Shown here: positions 1 to 7,633 of the stretch, one piece after another
Position numbering within the stretch: the stretch's first letter is position 1
How the letters are laid out: each line of letters opens with the position of its first letter
NCBI GenBank assembly: GCA_900754715.1
Contig: CAAEDX010000249.1
Coordinates: 1-12,387, forward strand
DNA from: Erysipelotrichaceae bacterium
Lineage (GTDB): Bacteria; Bacillota_I; Bacilli_A; Erysipelotrichales; Erysipelotrichaceae
Length of the DNA stretch: 12,387 bases
Direction: 5' to 3'
Made by a program: the position numbers and the translations under genes
The notes under the pieces: model-generated
Databases searched by the model: none
Seen by the model: the letters and a program-made list of their open reading frames with translations, nothing else
Told to the model about the DNA's origin: nothing

Positions 1-26
1 AAAAGCCCTTTGCCGGCAACATTTTT

Positions 27-1136
27 TCACCGGCCCAGCATCTGCTGCAGCGAATCATCGCTCGTGAAGGTATTCATGTTGAACAAAAACATAGTCTCCG
101 TGATCTCCTCACTTTCGATCAGCGCCTCCAGATCATCATAGTAATACCGCGGGTCCACGATCACGATCTCCTCATAACAAGGGATCAGATAAGGGATGAA
201 GGCATTGGCATAGCTGTCTTTGACAATGAGCAGCCGCTTGCCATTGGCCAGTGCGGCATCGATCCGCAGCAGCGGAGCATTGCCGCCGAAGAACACTGTA
301 TACGGATCCGCAGAAGACAACGCGTCACTGTCATACAGCGTCGTCGTGGTCGTCTCCTCTGCCGGATCCTCCACCGTATAAGGCGTCTCTTCCTTTGGCA
401 GCTGCAGCTGCAGATCATCCTGCGCATGGGTCCAGGCGATCTGTCGGGACAGCGAGCCATGGAAGCCGGAAACTGCGTTCACGCTTTCATAATCATCCAG
501 CGTCTCCCCCAGGAATGTCTGTGCGGCATATTTGGCGCCCAGCGGCGTCCAGTGATGATCGCTGTAAAAATAAATGTATTCATCCTGATGCGACTGCAGC
601 GTATCCCACACATCCGTATTTGACACTGACTCATCCAGCATGCCGCACAGCTCATCATAAACATCGCGCTGCAGCGGCTGCGAGGGATCACGGCTGATCG
701 TATCTGCCGCAAACGCGATGCGTGTCGGCGCCAGCAGCAGCGACACCGCCATATCCTCATGGCGTGCGGCAAAGTCATTGACCGCCTCCACTTGTTTTTT
801 GGCCAGCGCCATATCCGGCGTAAACGCCTGGATCAAGGAATCGTCGTTAGCAATATACACATCTTCCACATTCTTTTCCTGCAGCGCGGCAAGGATATCG
901 CTGCGCAGCTGCATCCAGCCTTCCCGCCCCGGGAACTGGTCGCTGACAAAGGCCAAAACAGCATCCTGATAATCCTGGTCAAGCACCGATTCCTCCCAAG
1001 GCATGACGCGCTGCTGAAGCTGACGGTTTTCCGCCGCAGAAAAGGTCCGGGATGGATGAAGCAGGGAAAGCAGCATCCCGGCGCAAAGCAGGATCACCAG
1101 CAATGCCCCATATGGAAAAGTCTCGTTTTGTTTCAT
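27..1136 (-). CDS. DHHW-family membrane-anchored protein, AlgJ/AlgX-like O-acyl transfer partner
   Basis: The 369-residue product has a single N-terminal membrane anchor (about residues 8-27) and an extracytoplasmic domain. It carries the DHHW signature at residues 193-196 and a KDSYANAF motif with Ser308. In AlgJ/AlgX the D-x-H-W motif and a later serine form the catalytic triad that transfers acetyl groups to an exported glycan, so D193, H195 and S308 are the likely equivalents here. The start at 1136 is preferred because AGGAGGG lies 6-8 bases upstream. A longer reading to 1244 would run back into the MBOAT gene. The ribosome site contains the TAG stop of the MBOAT gene, so translation of the two is probably coupled. 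It is the last gene of the four-gene operon; the downstream end at 1-26 is too short to identify a terminator. The polymer modified is unknown. Confidence 0.88.
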   Translation of the reverse strand: MKQNETFPYGALLVILLCAGMLLSLLHPSRTFSAAENRQLQQRVMPWEESVLDQDYQDAVLAFVSDQFPGREGWMQLRSDILAALQEKNVEDVYIANDDSLIQAFTPDMALAKKQVEAVNDFAARHEDMAVSLLLAPTRIAFAADTISRDPSQPLQRDVYDELCGMLDESVSNTDVWDTLQSHQDEYIYFYSDHHWTPLGAKYAAQTFLGETLDDYESVNAVSGFHGSLSRQIAWTHAQDDLQLQLPKEETPYTVEDPAEETTTTTLYDSDALSSADPYTVFFGGNAPLLRIDAALANGKRLLIVKDSYANAFIPYLIPCYEEIVIVDPRYYYDDLEALIESEEITETMFLFNMNTFTSDDSLQQMLGR

Positions 1137-1147
1137 CTCGATCCCTC

Positions 1148-2515
1148 CTAAAACGCGCTGTAAAGAAACGACTGATAGCTGCTGCCGATGATGAACGCGA
1201 CACAGACGATCAGCACGCCGGTATAGATGAATGGCTTGATCCATCTGAACCAGCCAAACCCCTCGCTCAGCCAGACATTGGCCCGATGCGCCAGCGGCGT
1301 GCAGCCGATGACGCAGATCAGCAGCATCAAGCCATAATTGCGCATCACCCAGGCTGCCTGCGCCAGATCAAAGGAAGGCACATCAATCATGCTGCCAAGC
1401 AAAGCGAAGGCGCTGGAAAGATCGGGGCTGAAGAAGAACACCCAGCCGATGACGGCCAGCAGATCCGTGAGCGCGATCCTGCCCCAGCGCGGCAGTTTCA
1501 TGCGCCAGCGCATGCTGAACCGTTCTGCCAGCACGAGCGCGCCGTGATACAGGCCCCAGCACAGAAACGGCAGCGTGATGCCATGCCACAGCCCCGTCAG
1601 CAGCCAGACCACCAGCAGGCTGAGCGCCAGGCGCCGGCGGCCATGGCGGCTTCCGCCCAGCGGGATGTAGACATAATCGCGAAACCATGCTCCCAGCGTA
1701 ATGTGCCATCTGCGCCAGAATGCCGAGATGGAATCTGACAAGTAGGGATAGCGGAAATTGACCGGCACATAAAAGCCGAACATGCCGGCCAGACCGAAGG
1801 CCATGAGCGAATAGCCCGCAAAGTCAAAATACAGCTGCAGTGAATACGCCAGTGCCTGGCCCCAGCCGCTCACAAAAGAGAGCGGAAGCTGCGCCATCCG
1901 CGCGAACAGATCGGCCATCCAGGCCGAAAGGATCACTTTCTGTGCCAGGCCAGCGATGAACAGGCACACCCCTTTGTTCATCTGATCGCGCTGCGCATAC
2001 GGGCGATCCAGCTGGATGCGGAAATCCTCATAGCGCATGATCGGCCCCATGAGCAGCTTGGGGAAGAACGAGACATACAGCAGGAACCGCCGCAGGCTGC
2101 GCTCCGCAGCGATCTTGCCGCGGCTGACATCAAAAAGATAAGACAGCAGCGAAAACATGAAGAACGAGATGCCCGCCGGCATCGGCAGCGTCTCATAAGA
2201 AAGCGAAACGAACGACGCGAGCTGATCCAGGATCGTCCCATAATACTTGAAATACACGAGCAGGAAGACATCCGCGATCACGGCCGGCACGATGAGCCAG
2301 CGCCATTCATCCTTGCGCATCTTGCGCGCGATCAGATAATGCGCGGCGCCCAGCGCAATGAGCAAGAAGACATAGAGCGGCTCGCCCCACGCATAAAACA
2401 ACAGACTGACGATGAGCAGGAAAAGCTCACGCGCATGGTTTCTGAAATACAGCAGATACAGAAGCAGCGCAAGCGGCAGCCAGCGAAACAAAAATAACAG
2501 CGTATGAAATTCCAT
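1148..2515 (-). CDS. MBOAT family O-acyltransferase (AlgI/DltB-like)
   Basis: This 455-residue polytopic membrane protein matches the MBOAT fold. It has many hydrophobic segments, the RYPYLSDSISAFWRRWH block ending at His271, a YIPLGG turn near residue 283, and the LLTGLWHG motif with the invariant catalytic His311. AlgI, DltB and PatA members move an acyl group, usually acetyl, from a cytoplasmic donor across the membrane to an extracellular partner. The length is usual for AlgI-type enzymes. The start ATG at 2515 follows a GAGG site 8 bases upstream and lies 4 bases after the stop of the DUF4358-like gene. The adjacent DHHW and SGNH genes supply plausible extracytoplasmic transferase or esterase partners. 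The sequence does not define the acceptor polymer, and a DltB role is unlikely because no dltA, dltC or dltD genes are present. Confidence 0.93.
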   Translation of the reverse strand: MEFHTLLFLFRWLPLALLLYLLYFRNHARELFLLIVSLLFYAWGEPLYVFLLIALGAAHYLIARKMRKDEWRWLIVPAVIADVFLLVYFKYYGTILDQLASFVSLSYETLPMPAGISFFMFSLLSYLFDVSRGKIAAERSLRRFLLYVSFFPKLLMGPIMRYEDFRIQLDRPYAQRDQMNKGVCLFIAGLAQKVILSAWMADLFARMAQLPLSFVSGWGQALAYSLQLYFDFAGYSLMAFGLAGMFGFYVPVNFRYPYLSDSISAFWRRWHITLGAWFRDYVYIPLGGSRHGRRRLALSLLVVWLLTGLWHGITLPFLCWGLYHGALVLAERFSMRWRMKLPRWGRIALTDLLAVIGWVFFFSPDLSSAFALLGSMIDVPSFDLAQAAWVMRNYGLMLLICVIGCTPLAHRANVWLSEGFGWFRWIKPFIYTGVLIVCVAFIIGSSYQSFLYSAF

Positions 2516-2519
2516 AGAC

Positions 2520-2975
2520 TTACCTCAGCGCGTCTTTCACGGCCTGCATCGTCGCGCTGCTGCCGCTGACGACACAGACGGCATAATCACCGATGACGCT
2601 GACCTGCGCGTCTTCCAGCATCCGGGTCTGCTGCTCCCCGTATCCCTTGAACGCTGTGATCTGCCGTTCAATATGCTGCTGCATCTTCGTTTCCAGCTCC
2701 TCTTTGTGCGCAGGTGAATAAAGGAGGATGATCTCCTCCACATCCATATAGGACGGCGCGCCGAAATACACTGCTTCCTCATAAGCATCATTGCGGATCT
2801 GCAGCAGCGCGCACAGCTGTGCCTCATCCTTTTGTTCCATATTGTCTGCTTCAGCGGCAGCGGACAGCCGCTCCTGCAGCTGCGCGGCGCTCACATACAC
2901 CGCCTGCCGTGTGAACGGCAGCGCCAGCAGGAGCACGGCGGCCAGTGCCAGCATCACATATACCGCCCGCTTCAT
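2520..2975 (-). CDS. DUF4358-like small exported protein of unknown function
   Basis: The 151-residue product has a hydrophobic N-terminal signal or anchor (residues 5-22) and a mostly helical, charged extracytoplasmic domain. It has no lipobox cysteine and no catalytic motif that I recognise. Size, architecture and position between SGNH/MBOAT/DHHW genes match the DUF4358 family, which often occurs next to such genes in Bacillota. I make this assignment from memory of the family pattern, not from a search. The start at 2975 is set by a GGAGG site about 5 bases upstream and by an ATGA overlap with the stop of the SGNH gene; an upstream in-frame ATG at 3020 would lie deep inside that gene. The end lies 4 bases before the MBOAT start. 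Co-translation implies a role in the same acyl-transfer complex, possibly as an accessory or assembly subunit. Confidence 0.75.
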   Translation of the reverse strand: MKRAVYVMLALAAVLLLALPFTRQAVYVSAAQLQERLSAAAEADNMEQKDEAQLCALLQIRNDAYEEAVYFGAPSYMDVEEIILLYSPAHKEELETKMQQHIERQITAFKGYGEQQTRMLEDAQVSVIGDYAVCVVSGSSATMQAVKDALR

Positions 2976-3802
2976 GATGCCTCCGGCAGCCCCGCACTGT
3001 CTGCCATGTGCTGTGCCCACAGCGGATAATAATCCGGACGCGGATGGATGCCATCCTGCTCAAAAGGCTGCGCGAGCGACATCAAGATATTGCCATTGTC
3101 GATATAAGTCACCCCTGCCTGCGCACAGAGCTGCACCAATGCGTCATTGTAAGCCTGCCAGCTGCCGTTTGCCGGCGTCTGCGCGATGGCTTCCTGAGAA
3201 ATCGGCAATACTGAGTTGACATAGATGCGCATCTGCGGAAAGCGGCTGCGCAGCGCGCTCAGCTGTTCCTGGTAAACGCTGGCAAACCGCTCCGCATTGC
3301 CCTGCCAATATTCCAGGTCGTTCATGCCAAACTCCAGAAAAAGCACAGATGGATAGCGTCGTGCGATCTCGTCCATATACTGGCCGAGCTGATCGACACG
3401 CAATCCTCTGACGCCGATGCATTCCGCTTCATTCAGCACATCGTACACGAGCAATCCTTCCGCGATCGAGTCGCCGATGACCAAGGTCCCGCTGAAGCGC
3501 TCCGCAAGCGTCTGCGGCTGCATTTGCGGCGTATCGTTTGCCGGCGGGGCCGGGACGGCCGGTGCCTGCGGCTGCTGCGCCTGTTCCTTTTGTTCCTGTT
3601 CTTCTTTCAGCTGCGCGCGTTGTTCATACACATCTTCGCTTGTGTAGGCAGACGCGCGCTGGCTCAGCAAAGCGGCTGTCTGTTCATTGACAGCGCTCTC
3701 TTTTCCTGTATCAAGATCACGAAAATGCCAGATAAAAAGCAAGGAAGCGGCAGCAATGGTCGTTGCTGCCGCGACATTCTGCATGCGTTTTCGGTTGTTC
3801 AT
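2972..3802 (-). CDS. Membrane-anchored SGNH/GDSL-type hydrolase or acetyltransferase
   Basis: The product of about 276 residues has an N-terminal membrane anchor (residues 8-26), then a Glu/Gln-rich coiled segment and a Pro/Ala linker to about residue 97, followed by an SGNH domain. Visible blocks are GDSIAEG with the nucleophile Ser112, EFGMND with Asn161, and DGIHP with Asp250 and His253. Together these make a complete Ser-Asp-His set, so the enzyme should be active. In MBOAT operons such proteins act outside the membrane as acetyl transferases or esterases on polysaccharides (compare PatB and the OafA SGNH domain). The start is uncertain: the ATG at 3802 allows a leader of about 30 bases from the predicted promoter but has a weak ribosome site, and an in-frame ATG at 3829 adds nine residues but would sit almost on the transcription start. 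It is the first gene of the operon and overlaps the next by four bases. Confidence 0.88.
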   Translation of the reverse strand: MNNRKRMQNVAAATTIAAASLLFIWHFRDLDTGKESAVNEQTAALLSQRASAYTSEDVYEQRAQLKEEQEQKEQAQQPQAPAVPAPPANDTPQMQPQTLAERFSGTLVIGDSIAEGLLVYDVLNEAECIGVRGLRVDQLGQYMDEIARRYPSVLFLEFGMNDLEYWQGNAERFASVYQEQLSALRSRFPQMRIYVNSVLPISQEAIAQTPANGSWQAYNDALVQLCAQAGVTYIDNGNILMSLAQPFEQDGIHPRPDYYPLWAQHMADSAGLPEAS

Positions 3803-3839
3803 TCCATCACACCCAATCATATCCCTCATCTTTAACTGT

Positions 3840-3868
3840 AAGGTAACACAGCTGTGAGCTAATGTAAA
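3840..3868 (-). promoter_or_regulatory. Putative sigma-A promoter of the SGNH-DUF4358-MBOAT-DHHW operon
   Basis: On the minus strand TTTACA (3868-3863) and TACCTT (3845-3840) are separated by 17 bases, which places transcription start near 3833. The spacer holds a perfect 10-bp palindrome, CACAGCTGTG (3847-3856), that could be an operator. The -10 is a poor match, so this is a moderate call. No other candidate in this 100-base gap looks better. Confidence 0.45.
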
Positions 3869-3915
3869 GAGGATACCTCAAAACGATCCCTTTCCTTACA
3901 TTTCTGATACATTTC

Positions 3916-3947
3916 AAAAACGATCATGCCCGCAGCATGACCGTTTT
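3916..3947 (-). terminator. Rho-independent terminator after the aminotransferase gene
   Basis: The arms 3917-3929 and 3935-3947 pair over 13 bp around a 5-base loop; the one mismatch in DNA is a G-U pair in the minus-strand RNA. A run of T follows on the minus strand (3920-3916). It starts 2 bases after the aminotransferase stop codon, so it ends the transporter operon and insulates the acylation operon. Confidence 0.85.
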
Positions 3948-3948
3948 C

Positions 3949-5055
3949 TTAGTTCTGATGCAGCCAAGCGGAGAAACGGCGCAGTCCCTCACGCATCACC
4001 GCATTATCGATTCCCAGACCCAGACGCACATGGCCTTCCACGCCAAAGCATGAGCCAGGGGCAAAAAATACGCCGGTCTCTTCTTGCAGCCGCTCACACA
4101 GCTGCGCTGAAGGCATATCGGTGTTTACTTTCAAAAAGCACACCGTACCGCTGCGCGGGATCACGCAGTCCGCCAGAGGCTCATCACGCAGCCACTCGCG
4201 CAAGATCTTGCGGTTTGTGTCCGCAATGACCCGGCTGCGCGCCATGATCGCGTCGCGATGCACGAACGCGATGCAGGCAAGCGCGTCGCTCAGCGCGCTT
4301 TCGCTGATCACATGATAATCGCGCCGCGCATTGATGCGGGCAAGCAGATCAGCGTCCTGACAATGGATCCAGCCGATGCGCAATCCGGCCAACGCCATCG
4401 TCTTCGACATGGACGATGTGCTGACCCCGCGCGCATACAGATCAGACACGCTGCACTCATATTCCGGATCCAGTCCCTGATATACTTCATCACAGAGGAT
4501 CCAGATGCCGCGCGCCGCGCAAAACGCACACAGCTGTTCCAGGAACGCACGATCCGGACAAGTGCCGGTCGGATTGTTGGGAAAATTCAGACAGATGAGC
4601 CTGGTCTGCGGGGTCACCGCCGCACAGATGGCCTGCAGATCCGCCTGCCATCCCATTTTTTCTTTCAAGGCGATCTTCGTGACCGCGCAGCCAAGCGACT
4701 CCGGAAAAGCATACAGCTGCTGATACGTAGGCAGAAGCGTCACCACATGGTCTCCCGGCTCCAGCAGCGTCATCAGCACGAGCTCATTGGCATTGATGCA
4801 GCCATGCGCCAGCGTCACACTGTCTGGGTCATCATAGGCGTACAGCGAGGCAATGTGCCGGCGCAGCGTCAGAGAACCGATGATCGGACCGTAATCCAGC
4901 ACGATGTCTTCCAGCGCCTTGCGCTCTTGCGCGCTGGCATAAGCCAGCAACTCACGCAGCGAAAGTGCCGCGCAGCAGCTGTCTGCCATATTGTATGCAC
5001 AGCAGTTTTCGTGGTCTGTCATCCAGGCCTCGACGGCAAACGTCTCGAGCTTCAT
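3949..5055 (-). CDS. PLP-dependent aminotransferase, class I/II fold
   Basis: The 368-residue protein is a complete fold-type I aminotransferase. Visible landmarks are NNPTGT with Asn161, CDEVYQG with Asp189 and Tyr192, SMSKTMALAGLRIGW with the PLP-binding Lys218 and Arg226, and the substrate-carboxylate arginine in GHVRLGLG (Arg344). All key residues are present. The sequence style recalls a Bacillota group related to capreomycidine-synthase-like (VioD) aminotransferases, which is a loose resemblance. Its ATG shares one base with the TGA of the ABC ATPase gene (TGATG), with AAGGTGAT as ribosome site, so the two are translationally coupled. Being the last gene of a T-box-controlled amino-acid transporter operon suggests that it acts on the imported amino acid or its product. 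The substrate cannot be read from the sequence. Confidence 0.9.
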   Translation of the reverse strand: MKLETFAVEAWMTDHENCCAYNMADSCCAALSLRELLAYASAQERKALEDIVLDYGPIIGSLTLRRHIASLYAYDDPDSVTLAHGCINANELVLMTLLEPGDHVVTLLPTYQQLYAFPESLGCAVTKIALKEKMGWQADLQAICAAVTPQTRLICLNFPNNPTGTCPDRAFLEQLCAFCAARGIWILCDEVYQGLDPEYECSVSDLYARGVSTSSMSKTMALAGLRIGWIHCQDADLLARINARRDYHVISESALSDALACIAFVHRDAIMARSRVIADTNRKILREWLRDEPLADCVIPRSGTVCFLKVNTDMPSAQLCERLQEETGVFFAPGSCFGVEGHVRLGLGIDNAVMREGLRRFSAWLHQN

Positions 5056-5780
5056 CAGTGCATCACCTTGCCAAGGAAATCCCGGGCCCGCGCGCTTTGC
5101 GGATGCTCAAAGAAATCCTTTGTATTGCCTTCCTCCACGATCTTCCCATCTTCCAGGAAGACCATGCGGGTGGCCACTTCTTTGGCAAAGCCCATCTCGT
5201 GGGTCACGATGACCATCGTCATCCCTTGCATGGCCAGCTCCTTCATGACGTCCAGCACCTCAACGACCATCTCCGGGTCAAGCGCGCTGGTCGGCTCGTC
5301 AAAGAGCATCACTTCCGGATTCATGCACAGCGCCCTGGCAATGGCTACGCGCTGCTTCTGTCCGCCTGACAGCTTGCTCGGATATTCATCGCGTTTGTCG
5401 GTCAGCCCGACCCGCTTGAGATATTCCATGGCAGTCTGCTCTGCCTCTTCCTTGGTCTTCTTCATCACCTGGATCTGCGCCAGGGTCAGGTTGTCCAGCA
5501 CGCTCATGTTGGGGAACAAATGGAAATGCTGAAACACGAAGCCCATGCGCCGGCGCAGCGTCATATAATCCGGCCGCTTAGGATCGAGCAGCTGCCCATC
5601 AATATAGACTTCGCCGTTTTCCGGACGTTCCAGCCCATGGATGCAGCGCAGCACGGTGCTCTTGCCGCTGCCGGAAGGACCGATCAGGCAGACGATCTCC
5701 CCTTTTTCGATTTCCAGGGAAACATCATCGACCGCCTTCAATTGCTTGAACTGCTTGGTGATATGGCTAACCTTAATCAC
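5055..5780 (-). CDS. Polar amino acid ABC transporter, ATP-binding subunit (GlnQ/HisP family)
   Basis: The 241-residue ATPase has all nucleotide-binding motifs: Walker A GPSGSGKS (34-41), Q-loop Gln84, signature LSGGQ (137-141), Walker B VMLFDE (157-162) and H-loop His194. Length and sequence are typical of the GlnQ/HisP/ArtP class that drives uptake of polar amino acids. The start codon is GTG at 5780, supported by AGGAGG about 10 bases upstream. The gene begins inside the last 8 bases of the permease gene and ends with a 1-base overlap into the aminotransferase gene, which marks a compact operon. It should pair with the permease at 5773-6456 and the lipoprotein at 6490-7272 as a full importer. 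Confidence 0.96.
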   Translation of the reverse strand: MIKVSHITKQFKQLKAVDDVSLEIEKGEIVCLIGPSGSGKSTVLRCIHGLERPENGEVYIDGQLLDPKRPDYMTLRRRMGFVFQHFHLFPNMSVLDNLTLAQIQVMKKTKEEAEQTAMEYLKRVGLTDKRDEYPSKLSGGQKQRVAIARALCMNPEVMLFDEPTSALDPEMVVEVLDVMKELAMQGMTMVIVTHEMGFAKEVATRMVFLEDGKIVEEGNTKDFFEHPQSARARDFLGKVMH

Positions 5781-6456
5781 TTTCCGCCAGCCTCCTTTCC
5801 AGATGACGCGCCAGATACGCGATGCTCAGCGTCATGACCAGATACATCACGCCGGCCACGATCAGCGGGCTCATCAGGTCCGCGTAATTTCCGCCCAGCA
5901 CCTGCGCGCTCTTCAACAGCTCCACGACACCGATGGTGGAGACCAGCGAGGAATCTTTGATCAGCGTGACGAACTCTGAGACGAGCGGCGGCACGATGCG
6001 CTTGAACGCCTGCGGCAGGATGACCAGCTTCATCGTCTGCCAGCGCGTGAGACCCAGCGTCTCACAGGCTTCCCACTGCCCCTTGTCCACACCGTTGATG
6101 CCGCTGCGGATCAGCTCGGTCACATAAGCGCCGCTGTTGATGCCCATCGCGATGACGCCGATCAGGAACACGTTCATGACGAGGCGAGTGCCCGTGATCT
6201 CCATATAGATCAGCGGCACGACCGCAAACAAGATGAGGATCTGCAGCAGCATCGGCGTACCGCGGATGCTCTCCACGTATATATTGCCGATGCAGCGCAA
6301 GATCCGGTTTTTTGAGATTTTCGCTGAAGCGCCCAGCGTACCCAGAACCAGACCGATCAAAAGGGACAGCACTGCCATCGCAAGTGAAAGTCCTGCCCCT
6401 TTTAACAGAAAGATCAGGTTCTCGGAAGTGAGGACTTCACCCATTGCACTAAACAT
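5773..6456 (-). CDS. Polar amino acid ABC transporter, permease subunit (HisM/GlnP family)
   Basis: The 227-residue integral membrane protein has about five hydrophobic segments. It has the characteristic EAA loop at residues 129-149 ([12 protein letters not shown]...ILPQA), which docks on the ATPase, and the [11 protein letters not shown] block near residue 62 that marks the His/Glu/Gln/Arg/opine permease family. There is only one permease gene, so the transporter core is probably a homodimer. The ATG at 6456 has an AAAGGGA site 6 bases upstream. The gene lies 33 bases after the binding-protein stop and overlaps the ATPase start by 8 bases. The T-box reading suggests an arginine-type substrate, but the family is also compatible with glutamine, histidine or cystine. 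Confidence 0.95.
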   Translation of the reverse strand: MFSAMGEVLTSENLIFLLKGAGLSLAMAVLSLLIGLVLGTLGASAKISKNRILRCIGNIYVESIRGTPMLLQILILFAVVPLIYMEITGTRLVMNVFLIGVIAMGINSGAYVTELIRSGINGVDKGQWEACETLGLTRWQTMKLVILPQAFKRIVPPLVSEFVTLIKDSSLVSTIGVVELLKSAQVLGGNYADLMSPLIVAGVMYLVMTLSIAYLARHLERRLAESD

Positions 6457-6489
6457 TGCTGTCCCTTTCCTTTCTGATTATTCTGTAAA

Positions 6490-7272
6490 TTATTCGTTCA
6501 GCGCCTTCACTCCGTATTCATCACAGAGTTCCGCATAACGATCGGAAGCCATGAACTTGGCCAGCGCCGCGTTGATCTTCTCCAGCAGCTCATCGTTGCC
6601 TTCATACGTGATGATATAGTTCTTCTCATCCATCAGCGTCTCATCCAGCATGACATAGTCGCCGCTGTCCACATAGTTCTTCGCTACGGCCAGATCGACC
6701 ACGGCAGCGTCATACTGCCCGGAAGCAAGACCGCTGAAGATGACCTTGACGTCCGCGATCGACTGCACGTTGGCATCTTCGATCTCATTGGCCGCTTTTT
6801 CACCGGTAGAGGCCGTCTGCGCTGCGATCGTCTTGCCCTTCAGATCATCCACGCTCGTGATATCTGTATCTTTCGGCATGACCGCTACCTGTGCCGTCGC
6901 TGTATACGGATCAGACCAGGCAACCTTGCGCTCCTCATCATAAGTGAAGCCAGAGATGGCCATATCCAGCTGCTTGGCCGGCAGCTGCGACAAGATCGCG
7001 TTGAATTCCATCTGACGGAACTGCAGGTCATAATTGCCGCCGTCTTCATTCATGTATTTCTCCAGCTCGACCAGCATGTCGGCATCAAAACCGACGATAT
7101 TGCCATCGCTGTCGAGTGACTCATACGGCGGATAATCCGGAGATACGCCGACCAGCAGCACGGTCGGCTCCTCGCTCTGTGCCGCATCTTCCTGCGCGCT
7201 TCCGCAGCCAGCCAGCGTGCCGAGCATCAGACACGCGCACAGACCGCTCATCATCATCTTTTTCAGTTTCAT
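6490..7272 (-). CDS. Amino acid ABC transporter substrate-binding lipoprotein (SBP family 3)
   Basis: The 260-residue extracellular binding protein has a lipoprotein signal peptide ending in the lipobox LAGC, followed by an acidic Ser/Glu linker. It then shows a family-3 solute-binding fold: GVSPDYPPYES near the start, GFDADM, the LDMAISGFTYDEERK hinge block, and the second lobe with LKGKTIAAQTASTGE. The start is ambiguous. ATG at 7278 lies only 2 bases after GGGAGG, while the in-frame ATG at 7272 has an 8-base spacing and is preferred; both give a normal signal peptide. It is the first gene of the transporter operon and directly follows the T-box leader. Ligand specificity cannot be read directly; arginine is the leading guess from the leader. 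Confidence 0.95.
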   Translation of the reverse strand: MKLKKMMMSGLCACLMLGTLAGCGSAQEDAAQSEEPTVLLVGVSPDYPPYESLDSDGNIVGFDADMLVELEKYMNEDGGNYDLQFRQMEFNAILSQLPAKQLDMAISGFTYDEERKVAWSDPYTATAQVAVMPKDTDITSVDDLKGKTIAAQTASTGEKAANEIEDANVQSIADVKVIFSGLASGQYDAAVVDLAVAKNYVDSGDYVMLDETLMDEKNYIITYEGNDELLEKINAALAKFMASDRYAELCDEYGVKALNE

Positions 7273-7293
7273 CTTCATTTCCTCCCTTTTCCA

Positions 7294-7333
7294 TGATCGC
7301 TTTTGCGAATCGGTGACGGATCTTTGATCCGCT
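7294..7333 (-). other. Leader hairpins between T-box terminator and first gene
   Basis: A perfect 6-bp inverted repeat with a 3-base loop (cggatc-ttt-gatccg, 7317-7331) is followed on the minus-strand transcript by a second small hairpin near 7296-7309. Neither has a T run, so they are not intrinsic terminators. They may protect the processed mRNA or simply be leader structure. Confidence 0.3.
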
Positions 7334-7360
7334 GACGGTTACGACAGGGCCGCATCAAAC

Positions 7361-7600
7361 AAAAAAACGTCCTCTGCCTATGCAAAGGACGAAATCATTC
7401 GCGGTACCACCTTGCTTCCGCTGCAACCAAATGCAACGGCCCTCTTCCCTTGTAACGTCAGGCTCACGGATACGGGCTCGCAAGCTTCGCCCGATCGACT
7501 CCCAGACACGTTCATCCCTACTCGCCCGCCTGCTCGCACCGACCGCAGGCTCTCTGAAGCAGCTCTTTCAGGATTACTCCTTCTGTTCACCGTCTTTATA
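7361..7600 (-). ncRNA. T-box riboswitch (amino acid-responsive leader), specifier probably CGU (Arg)
   Basis: The minus-strand leader has the canonical T-box element AAGGTGGTACCGCG (7413-7400), whose UGGU bulge would pair with the ACCA end of uncharged tRNA. It is followed by a terminator with 10-base arms (7391-7382 and 7377-7368; one G-U pair and one mismatch), a 4-base loop and seven T (7367-7361). Upstream, Stem I can be folded: CAGA (7585-7582) pairs with TCTG (7506-7503), and an AGTA loop-E side (7578-7575) faces GAA. A GTGAA/GGA internal loop resembles the basal kink-turn, and an AGAGAG block starts the distal arm. In this fold the triplet after GAA is CGU (7510-7508), followed by a purine, which gives arginine. 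GUG (Val), shifted by one base, is the main alternative. Uncharged tRNA would permit readthrough into the transporter operon. Confidence 0.93.
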
Positions 7601-7605
7601 CGACT

Positions 7606-7633
7606 ATTATACACGACTGTGCCGGATTTGCAA
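7606..7633 (-). promoter_or_regulatory. Promoter of the T-box transporter operon
   Basis: On the minus strand TTGCAA (7633-7628) and a perfect TATAAT (7611-7606) have a 16-base spacer, with transcription start near 7600 just ahead of Stem I. The promoter lies inside the edge of direct repeat 1 and has a sister copy at 8735-8762. Confidence 0.8.

Noticed and set aside
1..26. Possible terminator after the DHHW gene
   Set aside because: There is a short GCCGG/CCGGC pairing but the window ends before any T run could be judged.
1052..1738. Plus-strand open frame of 228 codons opposite the MBOAT gene
   Set aside because: It is antisense to an MBOAT gene with intact motifs; its composition (Gln, Ala, Arg, His) is that of a reverse-strand shadow.
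3847..3856. Palindrome cacagctgtg as a defined transcription-factor site
   Set aside because: It is only 10 bp and a common composition; I noted it inside the promoter entry but cannot name a regulator.
4258..5532. Long plus-strand open frame of 424 codons opposite the aminotransferase and ATPase genes
   Set aside because: It is antisense to two genes with complete catalytic motifs; the product is low-complexity, Arg/His-rich and has no recognisable domain.
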